Shown one piece after another: positions 1 to 6,884 of a stretch of DNA of 18,837 nt (the stretch's first letter is position 1; every line of letters begins with the position of its first letter). Made by a program: the position numbers and the translations under genes. The stretch is from Myxococcales bacterium UBA1203 (GTDB taxonomy: Bacteria > Myxococcota > Myxococcia > Myxococcales > UBA5297). The stretch spans positions 1 through 18,837 of the forward strand of contig DBXV01000011.1 of NCBI GenBank assembly GCA_002309695.1, given 5' to 3'. The notes under the pieces are model-generated. The model worked only from the letters and a program-made list of their open reading frames with translations, was not told the origin of the DNA and ran no database searches.

Positions 1-1352
1 GTCCGCTCCTCGGTGCGCACATGAAACGCCGCCGCCAGCCGGAAAATGAGATAAAACATTGTTTTATAATGATTTTCGTCCTGCTTTTCCGCGTCGTAGG
101 GAATGGAGCTGAAAAAGGAGCGCAGGAGATTCATTGCTTTGTCAATGTCCCGATCTTCCAGCGCCATGATTAATTTGACCAGAAATGCCTCATTATTATT
201 TACCGTCGTTTTTGAATAATACGGCATGAGGCCGCGCAGAAATCCGATGCGCACTTCTTCATTTGGAAATCCCAAAGTATAGATATTTTCCCGGTTTGCT
301 TTAATCGTCAGATAACCGCTCTGATACAATACAGGAATAGGCGTTTCGGCAGTCTCGGTGGGAACATTGAACATCATTTCACTGGCAGCAAATCCCTCTA
401 ATTCCTCCGGCCGCAGTGTGTATTGACTGACCATTTCCGTCAGATGCGTGGGCGTGCCCGTCGCGAACCAGTAATTGCCGACTTCCTTTTTGCTCAATGC
501 CAGTAAAAGGCTGAATGGATTGTAAATATCGGGACAGTTTTTGGTGAAATGATACCCGTCATACCAGTATTTCAGCTGCGCGACGGTTTCATCGAAGTTT
601 TTTTTCTGTGCATCGGCCATATTTTGAATTTCGGGTTTCAATTCTGTCAGCAGCTCATCTTTGGTAATGCCGCAGATGCCCGCGTATTTGTCGTCCATGC
701 TGATGATATTCAGATTATTCAATTCACTGAAAATGCTCAGCTGGCTGAATTTTGTGATTCCCGTCAGGAATACGAATTTCAGATGCGCGTCGCAGGCTTT
801 CAGCGGGCTGTAAAAGTCGCGCAGCATATTGCGCATTACTTTGAATGTTTCATTGTCCACCAATGTGTCCAGAAGCGGCGCGTCGTATTCGTCAACTAAA
901 ACGACGACTTTTTGTCCCGACTGCGCATGTGCATTTTCAATGAGCCATTTCAGTCGTATGCTCGGCTTTTCTGCATTCGGCGCCCGGCCGTAAATTTTTT
1001 CGTATTTTTCCAGAATTAAATTCAGACTCTCCTTTAAGGTTTCAAGGTCAGTATATTTTGAACCGCTCAAATCAAATCGAAATACAGGATATTCAATCCA
1101 ATCCTTTTCCAGTTTAGAAATGGCGAGCCCCTCAAATAATTCTTTCCTGCCCAGAAAATACGCTTCCATTGTTGAAATCAGGAGCGATTTTCCAAAGCGG
1201 CGCGGACGGGAGAGGAAATAGCACTTTCCCGATGTAGCCAGCTTGTAAATGTATTCCGTCTTGTCGATATAAATGGCATTCAGGTTCCGCAGTTCTTCAA
1301 ACGTCTGTATGCCAATCGGAAAATAGCGCTCTTTGGAGGTGTGCTCGGACAT
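1..1352 (-). CDS. AAA-ATPase-like / PD-(D/E)XK nuclease family protein (C-terminus outside window)
   Basis: About 450 codons are open from the ATG at 1352-1350 to the window edge; the C-terminus is missing. The N-terminus matches the AAA-ATPase-like family (PF09820): an FEELRNLNAIYIDKTEYIY stretch, then a Walker A-like SRPRRFGKSLL at about residues 50-60, and a Walker B-like VVVLVDEYDAPLLD near residue 150. Further on comes the typical YWYDGYHF segment (about residue 270). Family members end in a PD-(D/E)XK nuclease domain (PF08011), whose catalytic residues would lie beyond position 1. Members are abundant in gut bacteria, often in many paralogues, and their role is not established. AGGA at 1363-1360 is a plausible ribosome-binding site with 7 nt spacing. 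The gene is AT-richer than its neighbours and transcribed alone, which suggests horizontal transfer. The family call is firm; the biological role is unknown. Confidence 0.85.
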   Translation of the reverse strand, partial: MSEHTSKERYFPIGIQTFEELRNLNAIYIDKTEYIYKLATSGKCYFLSRPRRFGKSLLISTMEAYFLGRKELFEGLAISKLEKDWIEYPVFRFDLSGSKYTDLETLKESLNLILEKYEKIYGRAPNAEKPSIRLKWLIENAHAQSGQKVVVLVDEYDAPLLDTLVDNETFKVMRNMLRDFYSPLKACDAHLKFVFLTGITKFSQLSIFSELNNLNIISMDDKYAGICGITKDELLTELKPEIQNMADAQKKNFDETVAQLKYWYDGYHFTKNCPDIYNPFSLLLALSKKEVGNYWFATGTPTHLTEMVSQYTLRPEELEGFAASEMMFNVPTETAETPIPVLYQSGYLTIKANRENIYTLGFPNEEVRIGFLRGLMPYYSKTTVNNNEAFLVKLIMALEDRDIDKAMNLLRSFFSSIPYDAEKQDENHYKTMFYLIFRLAAAFHVRTEER

Positions 1353-1388
1353 CGCTTGATCCTGCAATTTGGAGGAAAATCGGGTAAT

Positions 1389-1417
1389 TTTATAATAAAA
1401 AATCAGCAATTCGTCAA
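1389..1417 (-). promoter_or_regulatory. Sigma70-type promoter of the AAA-ATPase-like gene
   Basis: On the minus strand TTGACG (1417-1412) is followed after exactly 17 nt by TATAAA (1394-1389). This is close to the TTGACA/TATAAT consensus and lies about 37 nt upstream of the ATG at 1352. The spacing and position fit an ordinary housekeeping promoter. Confidence 0.6.
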
Positions 1418-1558
1418 GAGGGGAAAACAGGATAACGCATGTATTATGGAAATATAATAAGCATAAATTTAATGTCAGAATAATAATATATTTGCGGAAT
1501 ATGTTTAATAATCTGTTCAAAAATAATGAGTGGCCCCAGTTGAACGCCTTGACAAGCC
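1418..1558. other. AT-rich spacer, no gene seen
   Basis: This AT-rich stretch lies between the AAA-ATPase-like gene and the hairpin before glk. I see no open reading frame with a ribosome-binding site, no tRNA and no clear repeat. A TATAAT at 1453-1458 lacks a recognisable -35 element. TTGACA at 1549-1554 has a TCTAAG 18 nt downstream and could be a weak plus-strand promoter for glk, but it lies inside the hairpin region. Confidence 0.5.
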
Positions 1559-1592
1559 GCGCGGCCTTCGCCTCTAAGGCGCGCTTTTTTTT
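1559..1592 (+). terminator. Intrinsic terminator-like hairpin upstream of glk
   Basis: GCGC-(G)-GCCTT at 1559-1568 pairs with AAGGC-GCGC at 1576-1584: nine pairs with one bulged G and a 7-nt loop. Eight T follow at 1585-1592. This is a good rho-independent terminator for plus-strand transcription, yet no plus-strand gene precedes it in the window. It may act as an attenuator in the glk leader or end an unannotated small RNA. Confidence 0.6.
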
Positions 1593-1643
1593 CGAGGGGG
1601 GGATTCACCGGGGATTCATTTACGTTCCGGAGGAGCGAAGGCG

Positions 1644-2636
1644 ATGAAAGTTCTGGCGGGAGACATCGGGGGCACCAAGACCGCGCTGGCCATTTACGAC
1701 GACGGAAAGCTGATTCGGCGGGACACGCTGCCCAGCGCGGAATTCCCCTCGCTGGAAATCCTGGTGGAAAAATTTTTGAGCGCTGACGTCCGGCCTCATC
1801 GCGGCCATGGCATTGCCGCGGCCTGCTTTGGCATCGCGGGGCCCATCAACGCCGACCAGACCTGCCGCGCCACCAATCTCCCCTGGTTCATCGACGCCAG
1901 AGTTCTGTCTCACGCGCTGTCGATTCCCAAAACGCTTCTCGTCAATGACTTCCACGCGCTGTCCGTCGGCATCACCTGCCTGCCCGATTCCGATTTTGAG
2001 CCGCTGAGTAGCGCGCCGGCGAACGAGAATGGTCCCTGGGCTGTCATCGGCGCGGGCACGGGCCTGGGCGAGGCCGTTCTGACGAAGCGGGAGGACGGCG
2101 GCTTCAACGTGATTTCGTCCGAGGGCAGCCACGCTGATTTTGGTCCCCGGAACGAGCTGGAGATTGACCTGCTGCGCTTTCTCACTCAGCGCCACGGCGG
2201 CCACGTCTCCTACGAGCGCATCGCCTCAGGCTCCGGCCTGCCCGACCTCTATGATTTTCTGCTCAGCCGCGGCGTTCAGCCCTCCAAAACTGTCGCCGAC
2301 GAGGCTGCGCAGAAGGATGCGCACATCGCCGCGATTGTCTCCGGTCACGGCATGAAGGGCGACGATGACCTGTGCGTCCAGGCGCTCGACCTGTTCGTCT
2401 CCGTTTACGGCGCGGCCGCGGGCAATCTGGCGCTGACGGTGATTCCCCGCGGCGGTCTCTATGTGGCGGGCGGCATCTCGCCCAAAATTCTGCCCAAGCT
2501 CAAAGACGGCACGTTCATGCGGGCATTCCGCGACAAGGGCCGTCTGAGCCACGTCGTGAGCGGCATCCCGGTGAAGGTCGTGCTCAACGCGGACGCGGGG
2601 CTCATCGGCGCCGGCGCCATTGCTCAGAAACTTTGA
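1644..2636 (+). CDS. glk: Glucokinase
   Basis: Cytoplasmic ATP-dependent phosphorylation of glucose to glucose 6-phosphate, the entry step of glycolysis. The 330-residue protein has the size and motif order of bacterial glucokinase (PF02685). The phosphate-binding DIGGTKT is at residues 7-13. LLVNDFHA at about 98-105 contains the expected catalytic Asp102. GAGTGLGEA at 136-144 and EGSHADFGPR at 160-169 belong to the sugar-binding lobe. The C-terminal LYVAGGISPKIL and NADAGLIGAGA complete the ATP-binding lobe. GGAGGAG at 1629-1635, 8 nt before the ATG, fixes the start. rsmG follows 51 bp downstream and is probably co-transcribed. A ROK-family sugar kinase is the alternative, but the EGSHADFGP and SGSGLPDLY segments favour Glk; sugar specificity is inferred. 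Confidence 0.92.
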   Translation: MKVLAGDIGGTKTALAIYDDGKLIRRDTLPSAEFPSLEILVEKFLSADVRPHRGHGIAAACFGIAGPINADQTCRATNLPWFIDARVLSHALSIPKTLLVNDFHALSVGITCLPDSDFEPLSSAPANENGPWAVIGAGTGLGEAVLTKREDGGFNVISSEGSHADFGPRNELEIDLLRFLTQRHGGHVSYERIASGSGLPDLYDFLLSRGVQPSKTVADEAAQKDAHIAAIVSGHGMKGDDDLCVQALDLFVSVYGAAAGNLALTVIPRGGLYVAGGISPKILPKLKDGTFMRAFRDKGRLSHVVSGIPVKVVLNADAGLIGAGAIAQKL

Positions 2637-2687
2637 TTTTGGCTTTGGCGTCGGCGGCGGACGGACGGGACGGCGGAGAGGCGCGGC

Positions 2688-3362
2688 ATGTTTTCCGACG
2701 AAGTGATTCAGCTTCTGGACTCGGGTGCGGCATCTGTGGGTGCGGCGCTTCTTCCCGGGCAGGCCGACCGGCTGCTGCGCTTTCTGGAGCTTCTGCTGAC
2801 GTGGAACCGCAAGATAAACCTCACGTCCATCACCGACCCGGCGGAGGCTGTGGAGCATCACCTGATTGACGCGCTGGCGACCGCGCCTTCTGTCGCCGGC
2901 CTCAGGTCCGTCATGGACATCGGCAGCGGCGGCGGCATTCCCGGGATTCCTCTGGCCATCGTCCATCCAGAACAGCAGTGGGTGCTGGTGGAGACGGTGG
3001 GCAAGAAGGTCGGCTTTCTCAAGGCGGCCGCCGGGGCGCTGGGGCTCAAAAATGTCCGCGCGTTTCAGGTGCGGGCCGAGGGCCATCCGGCGAAGGAAGC
3101 GCTTCCTCTGTGCGAGGGCGCCATTTCCCGCGCGTTCAGGGCGGGTCCCGAGTGGTTTGAGCTCGCCCGGCACTATGTGACGGGGCCGCGCGCGGTCATC
3201 GCCATGCTGGGGGCAGGGACGGACGCGGGTGAGCTGGCCGCCGGCATTCCGGGCCTTCTGGACATCCGCATCCGTGACTATCGGCTGCCGGCCTCACAGA
3301 TTGCCCGTCAGATTCTGCGCGCGTCTGTTTCTCCGGATGCGCAGGAGGCTGCGTCTCTGTGA
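2688..3362 (+). CDS. rsmG: 16S rRNA (guanine-527-N7)-methyltransferase RsmG (GidB)
   Basis: RsmG methylates N7 of G527 in the 530 loop of 16S rRNA using S-adenosylmethionine; loss in other bacteria gives low-level streptomycin resistance. The 224-residue protein matches the family's usual length of about 210-240. NLTSITDPAEAVEHHLIDAL (about residues 44-63) is the family signature. VMDIGSGGGIPGIPLA (75-90) is the SAM-binding glycine motif, and AISRAF near residue 145 is the RsmG-specific segment. GGAGAGG at 2675-2681 supports the ATG. In many bacteria rsmG is linked to mnmG or parAB, but here it follows glk, so the context is unusual although the identity is clear. A hairpin with a short T run follows. 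Confidence 0.93.
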   Translation: MFSDEVIQLLDSGAASVGAALLPGQADRLLRFLELLLTWNRKINLTSITDPAEAVEHHLIDALATAPSVAGLRSVMDIGSGGGIPGIPLAIVHPEQQWVLVETVGKKVGFLKAAAGALGLKNVRAFQVRAEGHPAKEALPLCEGAISRAFRAGPEWFELARHYVTGPRAVIAMLGAGTDAGELAAGIPGLLDIRIRDYRLPASQIARQILRASVSPDAQEAASL

Positions 3363-3392
3363 AAAACGCACAAGGTATGGAGGCATCGGTCA

Positions 3393-3419
3393 TCCGGCGG
3401 ATGGCAGGCCGGAATTTTT
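3393..3419 (+). terminator. Possible terminator of glk-rsmG
   Basis: TCCGGC (3393-3398) pairs with GCCGGA (3408-3413) around a 9-nt loop, followed by ATTTTT. The stem has only six pairs, so efficiency is uncertain. It lies 30 nt after the rsmG stop codon. Confidence 0.45.
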
Positions 3420-3466
3420 GGTAAAACGCTTCGCTCAGCGTACTCTGCCGCTGATTGGACTTTTTT

Positions 3467-3479
3467 GGGGGGGAGTTTG
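3467..3479 (+). promoter_or_regulatory. G-tract/GGGAGTTTG element upstream of the metallophosphoesterase lipoprotein
   Basis: A run of seven G followed by AGTTTG ends 42 nt before the ATG at 3522. GGGAGTTTG recurs at 6776-6784 and 16842-16850, also upstream of genes for exported proteins. Its function is unknown. Confidence 0.3.
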
Positions 3480-3521
3480 TTTCTGGCATCAGATTTCGCA
3501 GTTTTTTCGGGAGACAGCAGA

Positions 3522-6500
3522 ATGGAACGACATATTTCGGGGCGCTTTTTGGCCGTCTGCGCGTCTGCATTTCTGGCGGTGTCCGGAGTGACGGGATGCG
3601 GCGAAGACACACTGACAATTCAGCAGCCGTCCGGCGAGACGGAGGACGCGGGCCAGCCGGGCGGCGGCGAGATTGAAATTCCCACTCCGGTGATTGAGAC
3701 GGACGCCGGCGACCTTGTCGATCACGACGAAAATAACGACGACTGGGTGGATCAGGTCGATGAGGATGAGGAGGGAGAGGACGACAAGGCGTCCTGTCCG
3801 AAATTCTGTACGGAGGGTGAATTTACGTGCATCGGCGGCAGCCTCTATGAGTGCGGCAAGGGAACTTACGGCAGCAAAGAATGCAGTAAAATGTGGCTGC
3901 TGAAGGAGAACTGCTCCGACAAAAATATGTATTGCGACAGCGCTGCTCATTCGTGCGCCGCCTGCACCGAAACCTGCGCGGACAATTCCATGAAATGCGC
4001 GGGCAATGATTTGATGCAGTGCGTTTCAGACGGCCGCGGCTGCGCTTCGTGGGTGGTCTCCAAGACGTGCGGCGCCAATGAAATCTGCGACAGAGTGACG
4101 CTTTCCTGCGCATCCACGGGCGCTCAGTGCGTGGACGCCTGCACTTTGGGCGGCAAGAGATGCAACGGCAGAATTGTTCAGGAATGCGTCCGGTCGTCGA
4201 TGGGCTGCACCGTCTGGCAGACGAATAAAACCTGTTCGAGCGAGCAGGTCTGCGACACCGCTTCCAATGAGTGCAAAACCGCCGCGGACGGCAGCAAGCC
4301 GTTTTCCATTGTTTTGATTCCCGACCCTCAGAATTATACGCGCGAGAAGAGTGTCGGGTATTCCTCATCAGAAAAAGAAAAAAATATCTATTATCAGGAA
4401 ATGAAGTGGATTGTTGATAATAAGGAGGCAAAGAATATCCAGTTCGTTCTGCATATGGGCGATATTACAGAGAAAAATAAACTGGGGCACTGGAACGTTT
4501 CCAAGCGCGCGCAGGATTTACTGGACAACAACAATATTCCCAACAGCATTTCTACGGGCAATCACGATTACAAGCATACAGAGTATTCCGGCGAAAATAA
4601 ATTTGGCCGCCGTGAATTAACGAAGTTCGGCGATTATTATAATGAAGCGCGCTACGCGGGAAAGAGCTGGTTCCGCGGATTTTATAATACAGGAAATATG
4701 TACGCCACCTTCAGCGTCGGCCGCATCAATTTCCTGGTTATTGCCCTGGAATACGCGCCGCGCAAAGATTCCCTCTGCTGGGCGGACAATCTGGTCCGTC
4801 AATATCCCAATCACCGCGTGATTGTGACGACGCACGGCTATCTGACGCGCGGCGCTACGGCCAACGCAACCGGAAAGTATGCCGGCAACGATACGTATGT
4901 TGAATTTGGTGCCGGCGGTCAGCAGGTTTTTGACGAATTTGTTCGCCGCCATCCCAATATCATCATGGCTGCGGGCGGACACGTCTTCGGCAGCGAACAT
5001 CGGGAGCGCCAGGGGCTCAATAAAAATAAAATTCAGGAAATCCTGAGTGATTATCAGGGCGAACTTCCGAACGGCTGCGACCATGCGACGGACGCGGGCA
5101 ATGGCTGGCTGCAAATCATTGAAATTGACCCCACCAAAACAAAAAACAATGCCGAGTCCTATGTGGTCAAAGTGAATGGCGGAACGGAAACATTCCAGTG
5201 CAGCAGCGGCGATCACAATTATTATGAAAAAGAGCCGGATGGCATGCACCACCAGTGGACATTTACGCTCGACCTGACGGGCTCTTCTGCCACTTCCAAC
5301 AGTTATACGACGGGCGGCAGCAATGCCTTTGATGTGCGCGACATCAATGCAGACACAACGGGCGTTCAGGCGCATCCGGCCGTTGCGGTGAATCGTTCCA
5401 CGGGCGATTTCGTGGCCGTCTGGGAGGACGATTCCAGCGCCGAGGACGGCATTCTGGGCAGCAGCGAGGACTGCGATCAGGACTGCAAAGACAGCCTGGG
5501 CGCTGAAAGGGGCCGCGGCAACCGCGATATTAAGGCCCGAATTTTCTGCGCTTCCGGATGCAGCAGCATTCCTGAATTTACGGTCAATAAAAAGACGAAG
5601 GGCGACCAGCTGAATCCCGACGTGGCCATCAATAAACACGGCAATTTCGTGGTCGTCTGGCAGAATGACAAGAGCGGTATCGGCAATTATCAGGTTTATG
5701 CCCGCGGATTCAGGAGCAATGGTCAGGGCGATCTGTTCGACCAGAACAGCGCTGAAGCGGACAAGCAGGTGACGGTGGTGGTCAATACGGTGGCCTCCGG
5801 CCAGCAGACGATGCCCGCAGTTGCACTGGCCCACAGCGGCAAATTCGTGGTGGCCTGGCACGACAAGCGGAAAGCGAGCAAGCCCGCGCAGGTCTTTATC
5901 CGCGGCCTGGACAGCAAGAATATGACGTGCGAGGTGGAGGACGACTGCAAGTCCAGCTCGTCTTACGTGGGGAAAGCATTCTTTGACCAGAAGAATGTAT
6001 TGGATTCGGCAGACGCGGACAAAGGCCCTGCCACAGAGCCCGATATTGCCATGGACAAAGACGGCAATTTCGTCGTCGTCTGGGCCGACGATCAGGACAA
6101 TAACGGCAAATATACCATTAAGGCACGGCGCTTTAAGGCAGACGGCAGTGCCAATGGAAAGGTCTTTACGATCGCGGCTCCCTCCTCGTCCTCCAGCTAC
6201 CGCAAGCCCTCGATTGGCATGGACAAAAATGGCAATTTTGCCGTCGCGTGGGTGGATACAGCCGATAATAAAGTGATGACGGCGCATTTCACTTCGTCCG
6301 CGACCACGCCGCAATATGGCCCCGCGAGCGTCAGCAAATATACGGATAAATCGGGCAAGGTCAGCGTTTGCCTCGATAACAACAGCACGGCGCATTACGC
6401 GTGGCACGCCGACTCGAAGAAATATACGGATGTTATTCTCAGCCGCTCGTTTAAGTTTGGCTCAAGTAAGGGCGATGCCACTATCGGCGACATCAATGTC

Positions 6501-6677
6501 GTCAACAGCCACTCTTCCACGGGACATCGCTCCATGCCCGACATCGGCTGCACTGGCGCCGGAGCGACGTATCACGTCTGGGAAAACAGCGTCATTTACA
6601 AAGACCAGGAGAATGCCAGCAAGGAAGAAAAAGCCGCCCGCCAGGAAATTTACGGGCGCGGCTATGATGCGGAGTAA
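3522..6677 (+). CDS. Large surface lipoprotein: Cys-rich repeats, metallophosphoesterase domain, beta-repeat C-terminus
   Basis: Predicted 1051-residue lipoprotein. A signal peptide ends in the lipobox VTGC, with lipidated Cys26, followed by a very acidic linker (about 27-91). Three Cys-rich repeats of about 50 residues (92-145, 148-196, 203-251) share the pattern CxxxC...C...C...GC..W...C...C...C. A calcineurin-like metallophosphoesterase domain (PF00149) spans about 260-520. Its motifs are DPQ (268-270, in place of the usual DxH), GDIT near 313, GNHDY at 346, TTHG with His438, and GGH with His487. The rest (about 600-1040) carries at least five repeats of the type PDVAxxxxGNFVVVW, probably a beta-propeller. 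The ATG at 3522 is preceded by GGGAG at 3509-3513; a TTG at 3465 would bury the signal peptide. A strong terminator follows. The substrate is unknown; phosphodiesterase or phosphatase activity is inferred from the fold. Confidence 0.85.
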   Translation: MERHISGRFLAVCASAFLAVSGVTGCGEDTLTIQQPSGETEDAGQPGGGEIEIPTPVIETDAGDLVDHDENNDDWVDQVDEDEEGEDDKASCPKFCTEGEFTCIGGSLYECGKGTYGSKECSKMWLLKENCSDKNMYCDSAAHSCAACTETCADNSMKCAGNDLMQCVSDGRGCASWVVSKTCGANEICDRVTLSCASTGAQCVDACTLGGKRCNGRIVQECVRSSMGCTVWQTNKTCSSEQVCDTASNECKTAADGSKPFSIVLIPDPQNYTREKSVGYSSSEKEKNIYYQEMKWIVDNKEAKNIQFVLHMGDITEKNKLGHWNVSKRAQDLLDNNNIPNSISTGNHDYKHTEYSGENKFGRRELTKFGDYYNEARYAGKSWFRGFYNTGNMYATFSVGRINFLVIALEYAPRKDSLCWADNLVRQYPNHRVIVTTHGYLTRGATANATGKYAGNDTYVEFGAGGQQVFDEFVRRHPNIIMAAGGHVFGSEHRERQGLNKNKIQEILSDYQGELPNGCDHATDAGNGWLQIIEIDPTKTKNNAESYVVKVNGGTETFQCSSGDHNYYEKEPDGMHHQWTFTLDLTGSSATSNSYTTGGSNAFDVRDINADTTGVQAHPAVAVNRSTGDFVAVWEDDSSAEDGILGSSEDCDQDCKDSLGAERGRGNRDIKARIFCASGCSSIPEFTVNKKTKGDQLNPDVAINKHGNFVVVWQNDKSGIGNYQVYARGFRSNGQGDLFDQNSAEADKQVTVVVNTVASGQQTMPAVALAHSGKFVVAWHDKRKASKPAQVFIRGLDSKNMTCEVEDDCKSSSSYVGKAFFDQKNVLDSADADKGPATEPDIAMDKDGNFVVVWADDQDNNGKYTIKARRFKADGSANGKVFTIAAPSSSSSYRKPSIGMDKNGNFAVAWVDTADNKVMTAHFTSSATTPQYGPASVSKYTDKSGKVSVCLDNNSTAHYAWHADSKKYTDVILSRSFKFGSSKGDATIGDINVVNSHSSTGHRSMPDIGCTGAGATYHVWENSVIYKDQENASKEEKAARQEIYGRGYDAE

Positions 6678-6707
6678 GCAGCTTCATTTGTCATAAAACG
6701 CTATATA

Positions 6708-6754
6708 AAATCCCCGGTCTGATGGAGTAAAAAGCCAGCAGATCGGGGATTTTT
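6708..6754 (+). terminator. Strong intrinsic terminator after the metallophosphoesterase lipoprotein
   Basis: AAATCCCCGGTCTG (6708-6721) pairs over 14 positions, with one G-T wobble, with CAGATCGGGGATTT (6739-6752). A T run ends the structure at 6754. It begins 30 nt after the stop codon and should isolate this gene from the next one. Confidence 0.85.
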
Positions 6755-6775
6755 GAAAAGAAACTTGCGTTTTTT

Positions 6776-6784
6776 GGGAGTTTG
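6776..6784 (+). promoter_or_regulatory. GGGAGTTTG element in the FISUMP gene leader
   Basis: TTTTTTGGGAGTTTGTT at 6770-6786 matches the element before the preceding lipoprotein gene (TTTTTT, then G7, then AGTTTGTT) except for the length of the G run. It starts 22 nt after the terminator of that gene, where a promoter for the next gene would be expected. Function unknown. Confidence 0.3.
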
Positions 6785-6844
6785 TTGTAGCAGTTTCCGT
6801 CTTTTTTTCTGCCGCCGCTTTTTCAGGGCGGTATTTCACCCAGC

Positions 6845-6869
6845 AGCCGGAAATTTCTCCGGCTTTTTT
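6845..6869 (+). terminator. Attenuator-like hairpin directly before the FISUMP gene ribosome-binding site
   Basis: AGCCGGA (6845-6851) pairs perfectly with TCCGGCT (6858-6864) around a 6-nt loop, and the T run continues to 6869. The ribosome-binding site GAGGAAGGG starts at 6873. A terminator-like hairpin this close to a start site is typical of transcription attenuation. A second hairpin, CCGCC/GGCGG with a T-rich loop, lies upstream near 6813-6832 and could be part of the same leader. Confidence 0.5.
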
Positions 6870-6884
6870 AGTGAGGAAGGGACA

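Noticed and set aside
2226..3173. 315-codon minus-strand open frame across glk and rsmG
   Set aside because: It covers two well-supported genes in antisense, has Arg/His/Pro-rich composition and no domain.
3363..3466. Possible cyclic-di-GMP (GEMM) riboswitch, suggested by CGCACAAGGT near 3367
   Set aside because: The conserved GACGCAAAGCC core and the receptor for the tetraloop are missing; only a short stretch resembles the consensus.
4617..6407. 596-codon open frame on the minus strand inside the metallophosphoesterase lipoprotein gene
   Set aside because: It lies antisense to a gene with clear domains and a signal peptide, and its translation is low-complexity hydrophobic/basic without recognisable motifs. 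This is typical of a shadow frame in GC-biased DNA.
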